Program-made: the position numbers and the translations under genes
In this document: in pieces, positions 1-11,444 of the stretch
Layout: every line of letters starts with the position of its first letter
How positions within the stretch are numbered: position 1 is the first letter of the stretch
Assembly (NCBI RefSeq): GCF_019279795.1
Contig: NC_056740.1
Coordinates: 225,239,111 to 225,303,110 of the forward strand
Length of the DNA: 64,000 bases
Origin: Protopterus annectens
Lineage: Eukaryota > Chordata > Ceratodontiformes > Protopteridae
Direction: 5' to 3'
Notes under the pieces: model-generated
Databases searched by the model: none
What the model was told of the DNA's origin: nothing
What the model saw: the letters and a program-made list of their open reading frames with translations, nothing else

Positions 1-205
1 GCCGGTGCGCATGCGTGAGCTCCGCGCAAATGAGCGCAGACCTGGTTTTAAGTGCTTAAAAGTGCTTTTGGCATGTTTGATTGACAGGTCCTCAACTCAT
101 TTCTAGACAGTCATGAAAATTAAAAATCAGTGGTCAGATTCGAACCCAGGATACCATGCACCAGAGTCAAGGTACTAAACCACTAAGCCATGACAGCAGT
201 ACTTA
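1..205 (-). repeat. tRNA-derived SINE copy (cut by window start)
   Basis: Read on the minus strand this starts with a tRNA-like head: an A-box-like TGGCTTAGTGG (180-190) and a B-box-like GGTTCGAATC (136-146). These would be the internal RNA polymerase III promoter. The body (1-120) is shared with the copy at 4980-5210, including a stretch around TTAAGTGCTTAAAAGTGC and a GC-rich end with GCATGCGTGAGCTCC. It is not a functional tRNA gene: no acceptor stem or cloverleaf can be drawn. The left end lies outside the window. Confidence 0.7.
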
Positions 206-372
206 GAAGCACAGAAATAGCATATATATAGGATATAATCCAGAATGGAGCATGATAAAGCAGTTTCTGTGAAGTAGATACAATTCCAAAACGGCCAATC
301 ATAGAAATGTGCGGGAAAATCGGCATATATAAGCCCCATAGGCGGGAATACACAGCAGAAACGATTGTAGAA
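206..372. other. AT-rich spacer, nothing recognised
   Basis: Between the SINE and the Myb-like gene. If the Myb gene is expressed its promoter could lie here, but I see no clear TATA box or other element that decides the matter. Confidence 0.4.
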
Positions 373-388
373 TAGACCTGCAGGCAGA

Positions 389-851
389 ATGAGTGGAGTA
401 GGGGAGGGACGTTGCTTTCGAGCACAATGGTGGGGCATTGAGGAGTCCAGATACATGGTCTGGCTCCTAGTTCACCATCATGAGGCCCAACTCATGCAGG
501 GCCAGGTCTCATGGGGAGCGTACAGGGCGGAGGCATGGGACCAGTTGGCTCATGATTTCACTAGTGCTACTGGGATTCCACGTACTGGTGAGCAGGTCCG
601 TCACCACCATGCAGACCTGAAGCAACATAAAGAAGACCAGTTGACCCAATGGATCCAGGAGGCCCGGGATATGCCCAACGCCCCACTACTGAGTAAGTTA
701 CATTTTACTTATGTATGTAAGGAATTCAACTAGCTGATACCATGGAGATGTGTAGTCCAATATTACTCGTTTTGTATTACAGCTGCGAGTGTCCGCTCTA
801 TGAATCGACGGGCATATGACTGCAGGCTGGCATGGCTGCGCCACCATGCAG
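389..851 (+). CDS. Harbinger Myb/trihelix protein, exons 1-2 (upstream duplicate)
   Basis: Exon 1 is 389-692 and exon 2 is 783-851. The splice sites are good: donor GTAAGT at 693, acceptor TTACAG ending at 782, donor GTTAGT at 852, and the reading frame is kept. Exon 1 encodes a Myb/SANT-like (trihelix) DNA-binding domain at about residues 10-85, with an aromatic and helical pattern around FRAQWWGIEESRY, AWDQLAHDF and RTGEQVRHHHADLK. In PIF/Harbinger transposons a Myb-like partner binds the ends and helps the transposase enter the nucleus. This copy is cut off from exon 3 (4075) by a 1.4-kb insert and a second copy of exons 1-2, so it would have to splice across 3.2 kb and compete with that copy. 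It differs from the second copy by two bases in 622. Confidence 0.7.
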
Positions 852-994
852 GTTAGTAACCCCACCTAGTACTTGTAAATAAATATTATAGTGTAGCATG
901 TAGCAGAACACTGCAGTGTATTGATTAAAAGTAATATAATGTGCAAGCAACAAGTGAAAGTCTGCAGGTATGGCTGCAACAAGTTCACCAGTAT

Positions 995-2400
995 TGCTGA
1001 AGAAATTGCTTGAAACCACCACGAACTGAGTCAAACAGCATTTAATGACGAAAATAAAACAGGAACAAGCGCTTTCACGCAATAAAATTGCGCTTCATCA
1101 GGTTACAATCTTTCAAGAACTACCATTGCCTTTTATAATGATTCACTAACAGCAATAATTCAATTATCCAAGTTAATTGACTAAAATTCATTTAGAACAT
1201 TAACTTTCTAAAACAACATCAAAATTCCTTATTCAGTCACATTACACATGCCATTTAAAAACAGACAAACTAACAATACTGTTCATTATTTCATTGATGC
1301 GTAATATTTCATAGTTTATTCATTGTGCTTGTAACAATGTATATAACCTTCCCTTAATTGATATCATAATTGCTAGACGCAAATCTTATTTAACAGGAAG
1401 TAATGCCCATCTTTAGAAAAGGTAGCTATAGGTGCGTCTTTATCTTTCAATCGTTACTACCAAAATAGAGCACCAATTCCATGACATCGCATATGGTTCA
1501 TTATTATAATATATAAAGATCAAGATTTAGATCAAGCGAATCCTAAACAAAGGCATAGTTGGGTCAGACATTGCTAAATATTGTACATTTAGATATCCAA
1601 CGTAGATTAACACATTCACCATAAGCATTTAAATATGCCTTCAACAGTGCTTGTGTTAGTACTAAGCACTTGTTAATTAATTAAAAACTCTCTCATAGCA
1701 AGTCAGAGATCGGATATTCCCATTTACATCATACGAAAAACTATATCCAATAGATAAACGGGGGGTATCCCGTCCACTAACATCATGACTTGAACTGTAC
1801 TAATGATGATTAAATATTATAAAAAACTACATGGAAAATAATAAGTGAAAAATAATGAATGAGGTAGAGTAAAATAAATAAAAACAAAGCAACACAAATG
1901 GCCATTGTATAGTTAGTGCGTGCTTCCAGCACAATATTCTATTAATCTCCAAAGTATCATCTCATTCACGATGAATAATATTAACATTCAGAACTAACCA
2001 TTCTTTCGTCTTAAACTTACATGCTTATTAATACGAAGACTCAGCGAGATACATGGCGCTCGATCAGAGCATATAATATAGAAATAGAATCACAAAAAAT
2101 AAGACGTTGCTGACTAGAACTATAATGTCTAAGAAACCTGAAGACAACCATTTATAAAGGCAAGTCATAGTATATATAATATACGACTATATGAATATAC
2201 AAGAAGCAACTATATAGTAAATAGTGACCACATCAACCATATTAAAACTTAATAATATCACAAATGCAAGAATGCACGAAAAACTGTAGTACAAAAATAC
2301 AAGACATATAAATATAAAAAATATATACAAAAAACCAATATATCCAATCAGTCAGGAATTATTTACAAGCCCTAATACATTAATTTATTATGACACATTT
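995..2400 (-). mobile_element. AT-rich non-coding insert with a hammerhead-like motif (PLE-related or retrozyme-like)
   Basis: A 1406-bp AT-rich block sits exactly between two 622-bp direct duplicates. No open frame of note lies in it. On the minus strand its 3' part (about 1046-1110) has a CUGAUGA box, a hairpin and a GAAAGCGCUU segment like those in the Penelope-like elements at 29.2 and 42.2 kb. I therefore read it as a non-autonomous PLE derivative or retrozyme-like element on the minus strand. No short target-site duplication is visible; the only flanking repeat is the 622-bp duplication. Confidence 0.4.
1057..1110 (-). ncRNA. Hammerhead-ribozyme-like motif
   Basis: On the minus strand: CTGATGA (1101 to 1095), a 7-bp helix II closed by a short loop, GAAA (1076 to 1073), then GCGC as a minimal helix III and UU as the predicted cleavage site. 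Helix I is weak, with three contiguous pairs and scattered others. One extra A lies between CTGATGA and helix II, as in the other copies in this window. Hammerheads are known from Penelope-like elements and retrozymes; activity here is untested. Confidence 0.45.
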
Positions 2401-3022
2401 TAGACCTGCAGGCAGAATGAGTGGAGTAGGGGAGGGACGTTGCTTTCGAGCACAATGGTGGGGCATTGAGGAGTCCAGATACATGGTCTGGCTCCTAGTT
2501 CACCATCATGAGGCCCAACTCATGCAGGGCCAGGTCTCATGGGGAGCGTACAGGGCGGAGGCATGGGACCAGTTGGCTCATGATTTCACTAGTGCTACTG
2601 GGATTCCACGTACTGGTGAGCAGGTCCGTCACCACCATGCAGACCTGAAGCAACGTAAAGAAGACCAGTTGACCCAATGGATCCAGGAGGCCCGGGATAT
2701 GCCCAACGCCCCACTACTGAGTAAGTTACATTTTACTTATGTATGTAAGGAATTCAACTAGCTGATACCATGGAGATGTGTAGTCCAATATTACTCGTTT
2801 TGTATTACAGCTGCGAGTGTCCGCTCTATGAATCGACAGGCATATGACTGCAGGCTGGCATGGCTGCGCCACCATGCAGGTTAGTAACCCCACCTAGTAC
2901 TTGTAAATAAATATTATAGTGTAGCATGTAGCAGAACACTGCAGTGTATTGATTAAAAGTAATATAATGTGCAAGCAACAAGTGAAAGTCTGCAGGTATG
3001 GCTGCAACAAGTTCACCAGTAT
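2401..3022 (+). repeat. 622-bp direct duplicate of 373-994
   Basis: Offset by exactly 2028 bp from 373-994 and differing by two substitutions. It carries exons 1 and 2 of the Myb-like gene and the start of intron 2. The boundaries are sharp: the shared part begins TAGACCTGCAGG and ends CACCAGTAT, and sequence on either side of the two copies is unrelated. Confidence 0.95.
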
Positions 3023-4409
3023 GCAAGTGTAACTGGAAATATAATTGATAGAAATAAATAGTGCTGTAATACAGATGTCCCACCATTAATTAAATGTAGT
3101 ATAACCTGCAGTAGTCTCAAGAGTACAGCTTCAGAATCTGAGGTAATCACATGTGAGATATATCCCCTGTTGAAATGCTGAATCATGACAGAAGTGAGGC
3201 TGCTGGAAAGTGTTGGAATCACCACAGGTCTAATATGTGAACAAAGTCTAGAAGTACCAACCTGAACTGTGAAATTGCAGGATGTGTGAGAGTGACAGAA
3301 AGGGTCATGTATTAATGAATAAAGTAGTAATAACTCCTGAATATATAGGCATCAGTGTGGTTCTACAGAACTAAATGCATGTGGGAATTAAAACTTAACA
3401 TCCCAAACTGATGTCAGTGTGTCTGAATCTTGAATGTTCAGGCCAAAATCTGTATATGGTGATGACAGTCAACAATTTGCAGATAGAATGAATGATTGTC
3501 TGACATACTAAACATCCATAGTTGTCCCCTGCTCTGTCATCAAAGTGTAGCAGGAAGATGTATCTGATCAAATTCAAAATAACTAGGATAGTGATGTATC
3601 TGTAACAGGTCTAGCATGACAGTCAATTAAAAATCATTTTGAAACTATCACCCACAAGTTAATTGTGTTCCTATTACAAATGTATATCAATGTATAATTT
3701 ATGAATGTGTCATCATTTTCTTTCTCCACCCCACCCTATAATTGCAAATTAAAACACTCACTAAATATTGGTATGTGAAAATTTCATTAACCATGGACAT
3801 TTGTCCTATTTCAAAAATATATGCATGTCTGTTGTTGCATGTGCCCTGTTCATACCTGCAAACCTGATGGCCTGTTGCCATTAATCAACCCTGTATGTTG
3901 TTTGATTGTGTATTTCCGTTCAAATAATGCATGTGATATTGCTATGCCCGTTGTTCAATGGTGTTAATATCTGGGTGTTTGTTTAATGGGAATACCAATG
4001 CATGCTGTTACAACTAATTTGAATGGAATAATATGCCACTAACCCAAACTAACATAACATACTCACAAACCTAGAATGCTTGGGAAGGCAGGTCCCAGCG
4101 GACCCACCTCTCCCACCTCAGCTGGCGACTGCACCTGGCACTAGTGCCCAGGCTGGACCCTCCTCCGGTGGCCCTGTGCCACCTTCGGGTGGAAGCGCTG
4201 CAGGGGATGGGGCCCGTCCCCCCTCTGCAAGCGTGGCCGGAGGAGCTCGTCCACTCACCCTCCAGGGTGTCCGGTCTGTGGTGCGAAGAGAGATCCAAGA
4301 CTCTGTTCTTGGGCCCCTATGCCAGCTTGAGGCCCGGGTGGCACAGCTTATGGGCATGCCCGTTGTCCCGCCTGCACAGCCCCCAGCACAGCCCCATCCT
4401 GGGCTGTGA
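2417..4409 (+). CDS. Harbinger Myb/trihelix accessory protein (three exons)
   Basis: Predicted joins are 2417-2720, 2811-2879 and 4075-4409, giving 708 nt (235 aa plus TGA). The splice sites are consensus-like and phase is kept at both junctions (acceptor CTAG ends at 4074). N-terminal residues 10-85 form a Myb/SANT-like trihelix DNA-binding domain. Exon 2 adds a short basic helix (SVRSMNRRAYDCRLAWLRHH). Exon 3 is a Pro/Ala/Gly-rich linker followed by a heptad-like C-terminal helix (RREIQDSVLGPLCQLEARVAQLMG), probably for dimerisation or contact with the transposase. The domain order matches Harbinger Myb-like ORFs. The partner transposase is on the opposite strand at 31615-32679. No frame lesion is seen, so this may be a young or still intact gene. 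An in-frame ATG at 2390 would add nine residues; I prefer 2417 because it lies in the part shared with the other copy. Confidence 0.75.
3023..4074 (+). other. Intron 2 of the Myb-like gene; no other feature recognised
   Basis: Apart from being the predicted intron 2880-4074, this stretch holds only short chance frames. AT-rich, with no repeat boundary that I can see. Confidence 0.45.
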
Positions 4410-4979
4410 AGGAACAGTGGCAACTGCCTATGGGTGGGGATATCAGTTCCACTGTTGCCATCTGTGGGCTCATGTGCCCTGGATATCCCAACCTCCATCC
4501 CCGTCAATTGTGTAACCCCCCCACATGTGTCATACACCACCCCTGTATGCGTCTTGTCTGTCTTGTCTGTTAACCTACCCAACCTACCTCCCCAGCTATA
4601 CCGACTACCTCACCTGACATACCACTCTCACCTGATAAAAAAAAAAAAGGGCACTCTGTACCCACAAAAAATTACGCCCCATACATAGCTGTCCATGTTG
4701 CACACATGTCCGCTGGACATCGAAACTGTTAATTACAATTGGCTGTACAACAGGTATTAATGTTGTCCGGACACCTCTCTCAGGGGTGGAAAGTTCCAAA
4801 TGTCACACCAAATTACATACAAATGCACAGCTGTTGCTGAGAAAGACATGGGCAGCTATGTGCCTCACCTACATCCTTCCTGCAAATTCCAAGCTTGTTT
4901 CCCTACTGTTTTACCCTCTTTGTGACCCCTTTTTCACCACTTTCCTGTCACCCCTTTTTCTTTTCTTTCAAAGAAAATA
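4410..4979. other. Downstream region of the Myb-like gene
   Basis: C/T-rich and AT-rich sequence with an A-run at 4629-4640. It is a plausible 3' untranslated region, but I see no AATAAA placed convincingly. Nothing else is recognised. Confidence 0.35.
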
Positions 4980-5210
4980 GCGCGGGTGTGCGCTTGTGTG
5001 CGCGGAGCTAAACGCCAGTGTGCATGCGTGAGCTCCACGCAAACGAACGCAGACCTGGTTTTAAGTGCTTAAAAGTGCCTTTGGCACTTTTGATTGACAG
5101 GTCCTGTACTCATTTCGAAAGAAAAATAAACTCTCACTGTCAGTCTCGAACCCAGGACCTCTGTAACACTAGTCTGTATGACCTACCACTAAGCCATGAC
5201 TCTCATACAA
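4980..5210 (-). repeat. tRNA-derived SINE, second copy
   Basis: Same family as 1-205. On the minus strand the A-box-like TGGCTTAGTGG is at 5186-5196 and the B-box-like GGTTCGAGAC at about 5142-5152. The body then runs left through the TTAAGTGCTTAAAAGTGCC segment to a GC-rich end at 4980-5030 containing GCGCGGGTGTGCGCT. The same 15-mer occurs at 33698-33712 next to the Harbinger transposase. Confidence 0.7.
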
Positions 5211-5849
5211 GAATATAGTGCTAAAATAAATATAACATGTAATAGTAGGAATCAATATAAAGGCAATATAGGATGTGTACTACCCAAAGCATGTCAGGTA
5301 GATGTTTAATGCCCGAATTACTGGATTCCCATACTAGTTTAGTGTTAACAGAAACAGCCCTGCTAATTGTTAGCTTGTACAGTAGGTGTCAGTATCCATG
5401 CACACTCACTACAGGAAACAGTGAAGATAAATGCAGCAACCAGAATCTGCAACACAGCCTGACTCCTGTGAGACCTACTAACCCCTTTAACTGCTTAAAG
5501 GTGCCTCCAGCACTTTGATTGATAGGCCCTGTACTCAATTTGAAAGCAAAATATAAGCATACTAGTAGGCCCTACCACAAGACCATTGTAACACTAGTCT
5601 GTATGACCTACCAGTAAGCCATGACTCTCGTACAGGAATATAGTGCTAAAATAAGTAGAACATGTGATAGTAGGAATGAAGATAAAGGCAATATAGGATG
5701 TGTACTACCCAAAGCATGTCAGGCAGACTTTTACTGTCCCAATTACTGGATTCCCATACTAGTTTAGTGTTAACAGAAACAGCCCTGCTAATTGTTAGCT
5801 TGTATCCAATAATGTCAGCTAATGTACATATATGAAAGTATGTATATGT

Positions 5850-5915
<66 letters not shown>

Positions 5916-6035
5916 ATACATATGAAATATAGTTGTAGGTGTCAGTATGCATACACACTCATTACAGGAACAGGTGAGAGAAATGCAGCAACCTGAATTT
6001 ACAACACAGCATGAAGCATGAGAGACGTACTAACC
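5050..6035. repeat. About 430-bp unit duplicated in tandem (SINE head plus flank)
   Basis: Unit 1 runs from about 5053 to 5480 and unit 2 from about 5487 to 6035. Shared blocks include the SINE body, a degenerate tRNA-like head (5565-5625 in unit 2), then AATATAGTGCTAAAATAA, GGCAATATAGGATGTGTAC and AACAGAAACAGCCCTGC. Unit 2 is longer because a CA/TA microsatellite (5851-5913) has expanded inside it. Confidence 0.8.
5851..5913. repeat. CA/TA microsatellite
   Basis: A short (CA)n followed by a long (TA)n run inside the second unit of the 5.05-6.03 kb duplication. Confidence 0.95.
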
Positions 6036-7520
6036 TTCACACTCACAGAACACTGTCGACAGCATACCAGCATGGTCCACGCCCTTACAATCTGAAAGGG
6101 CAACACCTATCTCACATACCCTTTTATAGCACTGTCCTGAAATCACAGTGAGACATGCAATCAGTACAGAACTGGCTGCATGCAATTAGCAAATGCTGCC
6201 TTACAATTGGTGCAGAGGCCATCACATGGACCTATGCAGATACCTACAAAAGCATCCAGTACTCACACTCCACACATGCAATACATTCATTGCACAAAAC
6301 CAACAGAGAAAGAGAGAGAGAGACAGAGAGAGAAAAAAAAAAGAAATAAAGACAGCCAGCAACAAAACCAGCAGCAGCAGCAAACAGCAAGTGGCACCAC
6401 TGACACAGCAACAGCTGACACAAACACAGGTAATGCAAAGTAGCAAGTTAATACTGTGTTTACTGTGAAACCTCCAAATGTATCATAGTTCACTATCTAT
6501 AGGTATGTCCATGAGATAGGTTGTGTGTACATAGTCCTGATATATATACATATGTAATATTGCTGTACATGTTGTCCATACTTAAAACTTCCATAGCTTA
6601 GAACACAAGGCCAGTTATGCATATGATGCAGTAGTTCCCAGGGTCAGTAGAGGTTCCTCCTCATTGGTGTGGGACCACTGTGTATGTATGGCACTGTTCA
6701 GGTACATATCCTGTAGTATGGCCAGGGTTTAATATCAGTCTGTAATGTGGTGCTATGTCCTCTAGGGGTTAACGTATCACACATCCAGGGATACCATTTT
6801 GTAACAGTGATGCTGTGTGTTCTGCAATGTTGAGGGTGGCCCTCACCTGGACATGTGAGATGATAGGGAGATTACATTCATCTGTGATAACTAATTCCAC
6901 TTGTGTAGGAAAATGGGGGGGGGGGGATACCTGCACCTAAACTGTCTGCAACAATGTTGCCAATATCTGTGCATTTGGTGAATGTGAAGCATCTTACCAC
7001 TGCTGACCACAGATGCCTTGCCTTCATGTGAATCTGCCCTGTGCTGCAGTAGCCTCCTGCTATTGTTATACAATGTGCCTGTATCTGTAGTCCACTGGAC
7101 AGGATAAACAAGTGGTGTGCATACGGTCTGGATTAGATATGTGTGTGCACATTACATGCACTATGTGGGATGTCTGTGGTAAGCTTTTGCAAAGGGGCCA
7201 GCAGTGTGTGTTGTGGCTTCCACTGGCCCAGTGGGCTGCAAGGATAGCATTACAGTCCTAACTAGTGAATAACTGTGTAATTACATACATACATAGCAAG
7301 GTAGTGTACTGTGCTTGTGGTGTTGGTGGGATATGTATATCCAGGCTGAGTAATGTGTGTCCACATCACAGGGTTGGATGGCAACACACATACAGTATGT
7401 AGGGATGGACACCCAGAGTGTTTCAGACGTGTTGCCTGTGCAGAAATATCTGGCCATTACCTGTGCATCCCCCACAACACACACACATGCAACATATGGC
7501 AGAAGTACTATAGCAGTACA
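6036..7520. other. Unrecognised repeat-like DNA
   Basis: No gene seen. It contains a purine run with GA repeats (6304-6342), a CAG/CAA-rich patch (6355-6425) and a G-run (6916-6926). These make several overlapping low-complexity frames that I do not accept as coding. Confidence 0.5.
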
Positions 7521-8478
7521 CATAGGTTCATAGGTTCATACTAGGCTATTTGCCCTAGGGCATTGATAAGCCTAGTAGAATGTGTTTGTCTTTTGCCACC
7601 CAATTAAAATTTATGTTGCTATGTCCTTTTCCGAGGTTAGTATACTGTGCCTCTGTCTAACAGTGACATAGAAGTGATACCCGGGGTACAACTATGATCT
7701 CCATCCACTCATCCAGATTCCTATGGAAGAGAGTCAATGAGGGACTCTGCCTAACCTGTACTGTGAGTTCATTACAGAGTGAAGGGAGCTCTGGGTTAGG
7801 AATATGTCCCTCCAGCATGTCCTATTTATGTCAGTGCTAAGGTTCAGGTCTCCTGAGTGTGTGGCTGTATGGGAGTTTGATTTCCTGAGGTGCAGCATGT
7901 CCATTACTTCTGGGCTGGACATGGCTGTATATGGCAGGCACAGATTGCCTCTGAACAGGCAGTATGCCACTGAGTCCAGCTGGATTTTCTTTAACTGGGC
8001 AGCATATGGCATCTGTTTGAGCCCTTTGATCCTCTTGATGAGGTACTGTTGGGGTTTTTCCAGTTGCTGTAGGTATCTGGTTAGGTACATCCCAAAAGGG
8101 GCATTGTACTCAATTATAGGCCTGATGATGGATGAGTAAAGAGGCACAATGACCTCCCCTGCTGTACATGTGAATCCCTTCATGATTAGCTGGGCTATAT
8201 AACATGTCTTTCAATCCACTTTGGCCACGTGGTTGACAAATGACAGATTGCTATCAAGTTTGTTCCCCAGGTCCCCAATTACTTCTTCTGTACTCAATGG
8301 CTTAACACCTATGTGGTACTTTGCCACCAATGTGGAGGTGTGGGAATCTTCAATGAATATTGATACTCCCCCTCCTTTTGTTGTTTGGTCCAAGTGTTGG
8401 GGCCAACAAGAATGGTAACAGGTATAACTTGGTAGTGCTGGTGTACTCCTGGGAAACCTGAAACAGCTGCTCCACAAC
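7521..8478 (-). mobile_element. CR1-type LINE fragment A (internally deleted, minus strand)
   Basis: The 3' end is at the left. An octamer tail (reverse of ATGAACCT, 7521-7540) and the CR1 stem-loop (7541-7575) are followed on the minus strand by the C-terminal part of reverse transcriptase (RT): PLYSSIIRPIIEYNAPFGMYL and KRIKGLKQMPYAA, 7734-8183. At about 8315 the RT part (YHIGVKPLSTEEV) is joined directly to the endonuclease motif KGGGVSIF. The palm domain and half of the endonuclease are therefore deleted. Several frameshifts; not functional. Confidence 0.85.
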
Positions 8479-8481
8479 CAG

Positions 8482-8811
8482 ATGTCCATGGGCCAGGGCG
8501 ATGGTGTGCGTTTGCGACATCGACGTGGCCATATGCCTGCAACAGCACCAGCTGGCAGTGGCCGTGGACAACAACAGGCCCACTCACGCACCTCAAGTGC
8601 CAGCACCAGCCCCAGCAATGCTGGGTCAGTGCTGTCATCAGGACGCCCCAGGAGACCACATGCACGTGGCTCTGGACAGTCCCAACAGGGAACTGTGTCC
8701 AGTCAACACACCCCCGCGTCCGATCACAGTACCCAGTCTGGGTTAGTACCGGATACGGTCCGTAGCACCCCTGCCAGGCACAGGTACCGTGTCCGTGCCC
8801 ACAGACACTGA
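8482..8811 (+). other. GC-richer open frame of unknown origin
   Basis: An open frame of 109 codons, rich in Arg, Ser, Gly and Gln, directly abuts the 5' break of CR1 fragment A. Base composition is richer in C and G than the surroundings. It could be an exon or spacer of a transposon gene, but I recognise no domain and cannot tell it from a chance frame in GC-rich DNA. Confidence 0.25.
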
Positions 8812-9774
8812 TCTGGATGACCTGACAGGTGCAGTCTGTGGCTGTCCACAAAACCCTGTACATGGCAACCATTATGTGGGACTGTGTGCGTGCTTACACA
8901 CATGCAGAAATGTAACACCTAGGGCAAACACATACACACACACACACTGCACCAACACTGGTCCACCCTGTACTGCTGCCCCTCACAAACACACATACAC
9001 ACACATGTCAATTGGTGGTACCAGTGGCTGGCTTGGGCATACCTAACCCACACCCTGTGCATATGATGACACTGTGCCACCTCCTGCATACTACAACATC
9101 AGTGCAGGAAAAGGTAAACACGTTGCTGTTGCACAGGGTGACTACATAGATGTGTATAAGTAGTAACATGTTGGTAACTGTTCACTGTTCCACTATGATT
9201 GTGTGTATATCCCAGCATTCCTGCTGCAGTAACTGTATGAATGTCCTGAATTGTTATCTGCACCCATACTACTTACCAAAGTGTACCAGCTGCACACCAT
9301 CACATGCTACCATTGACTATGGGAATGTGCATCATGTGCTGTTATGTAGATTCAACCTGTTCTGTCAGACATGCATTTACACACACCCTGCTACCCCCAC
9401 ACATGCACACGCTCACCTGCCATTTCCATTATTTATTACCCTACATGAGTAGCTGTCGATACATGACAGGTACACATTTGAAAAGTGCACTATGTGGATT
9501 ACTACCGATTTCCTCCTCTCTACCTGTACTCACAGGGTGCAGGCAACCTCATTAGTTTAAAAGTGTAATGTGCATCAGGTACTGTGGTACCCTGATTGCC
9601 ACATCAAACATGTTTTCCATATGGAAATGCACACACAGAAACATCCCACATCCACACACTTGCCACATTCAGGCTTCAAAACACTATTTAGGTATATTCT
9701 GGTACATGTGCATGTTACAGTAGCATGTAGCACTATACTGAGTACTGGCAGTTGTCTGTTGTCATGTTGTTTGT
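8812..9774. other. Unrecognised DNA with CA repeats
   Basis: CA-rich patches (8932-8950, 8988-9004, 9370-9410) and no convincing gene. Several frames overlap here without similarity to known families. Confidence 0.5.
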
Positions 9775-10335
9775 ATAGGGTGCTGTCAACATCACTGTTT
9801 GTTAAGGGAAATGTGCACCCTGCGGTGCATAGCCCCATTTGGCAAAAGCCACATCCCACCCCCAGCATTGTGCACACACACTAACCCCACCCACATTAAA
9901 ACACATACTTTCCATTTGCAAGATTCAAACCCCTACCTAACTGTGTTATGACATTAGAGACAGACACATTAGCAGAGTGTGCTATTTGCATTAGTGGGAG
10001 TAATCCTTTCTAATGCTGTACTTAGAGGGTGCTGACATCATCTGTGTTTAGGAAGAGGGATGTGCACCCTGTAGTGTGTTCTCCCAGTTGGCAAAAGGCA
10101 CTCTTCCCTCACAGCATTATGCACACACACAAACCCCACTCATACTAACACACATACATTCCCTTTGCAGGATTCAAACCCCTACCTAACTATGTTATGA
10201 TACTGGAGAAAGACGCATTAGCGGAGTGTGCTATACGAATTAGTGGAGAACTTTAATTCAGGTAATATAGTTATAGAGTGCTGACATCATCAGTGTTTCA
10301 AAAGGGGAATCTGCATCCTGTAGTGTACTGTCACA
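9775..10335. repeat. About 2.4 diverged units of the tRNA-like satellite
   Basis: Three starts of the form GGTGCTGNCANCATCA occur at about 9779, 10028 and 10277. Each of the first two is followed by GATTCAAACCCCTACCTAAC and a GCATTAGC-type segment. These are the same units as the 223-bp array at 15.6-16.8 kb but more diverged and about 249 bp apart. Confidence 0.8.
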
Positions 10336-10337
10336 GT

Positions 10338-11160
10338 TGCTAATAGGGGCATTTCCCACACACACATCGATGTGTTTGAGGTTTGCATATGTGGGGGATC
10401 CAGTACTCCAGTGTGATTAGTATATGGTTCGATTGCAACAGTGAGGGATATACTTCAAGTGGTGAGCATTTTGTACTCATGTTTGTGATGATCAGGTCTA
10501 GTATATTTGCCCCTCTTGTGGGAATGTTGACTACCTGTTCCATAGCTAAAGAGTTTCTGAACTATGGGAACCCTAAAGCTTGGGTATTGTGGCTTGAGTA
10601 ATGTTCACAGTCTATGTTTGGGCAGTTGATGTCACCCAGTATGATGGTGTTTGCAGAGAAATCTATACTCTCCTGTGTCATCATGAAGGCTGTGTGGGAT
10701 TCCTGAGTTTGAGAGGGTGATGTAAGAGCTCCTCTGTGTCTCTTTCCATGTGGTCCAGGGAGGTACGTCTCAGGTTGTTCACACCAGCATGGACAATGAC
10801 TGCCTCATACCTGTACTTGCTGTGGAGTGACCTGAGTGCTTGTGCTATGTGGCACATTCTATCACCCGACAGGTAGCTAAATGTGACCCTCATCTTGCTC
10901 AGTCTGGAGGGCGGGACATCAGTGTGTCTGACTATGGCATCACCTATTATAGGTGTGTCATACATTGTGTTTGGCCTTATGGGCTGTGCCTGTTATGAAC
11001 ACTGACATTGTGAGGTCTGTGTTGCTTGAGATATGTGTTCATGTGGGATGCAGCGTGTCTGGCCATGTCATTTCTGCCCATGGTCTGGTAAGTATCACCT
11101 TTGGTGACATAGGTATTCATATGTCAGCTGGTGAGCATTTGCAGTGTTACCTACTGATAG
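10338..11160 (-). mobile_element. CR1-type LINE fragments B (minus strand)
   Basis: Minus-strand pieces in the order RT fragment (about 11000-11160, like LTS-NPYVT), ORF1 esterase (10700-10985, IIGDAIVRHTDV and VIVHAGVNNLRR) and the end of the endonuclease (10340-10690, IPTRGANILDLIITNM). ORF1 runs straight into the endonuclease at TEELLHHPLKLRNP, so the ORF1 end and the first half of the endonuclease are missing. All pieces carry stops or frameshifts. Confidence 0.75.
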
Positions 11161-11444
11161 TGGTACAGCTTGTTTGTTGTACAATGGACTACATGCAGCC
11201 CTGCTTACAGTAGCTATGTTTGCATGCATGTTTCCTTGCAGTTACCCTGGAATACTGATCTGACCTGCCATGCAGAGTTACACAGCTTCTGTGGACTCCT
11301 AGTGACATCTGCATAGCTTACTATATGTATGTTCATGTCTCACTTGACAGAATGTCACTGTTTCTCCTGTGCACATGTACGTTGCCTGTGACACTTTGCA
11401 TATGACTTACCTGGCATCTGTCCACGTGAGCAGTCATATATGCC

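Noticed and set aside
127..197. True tRNA gene on the minus strand
   Set aside because: A and B boxes are present but no acceptor stem or cloverleaf; it is a SINE head.
6155..6493. Frames at 6.2-6.5 kb
   Set aside because: They follow GA and CAG/CAA repeats on both strands; no similarity to a protein.
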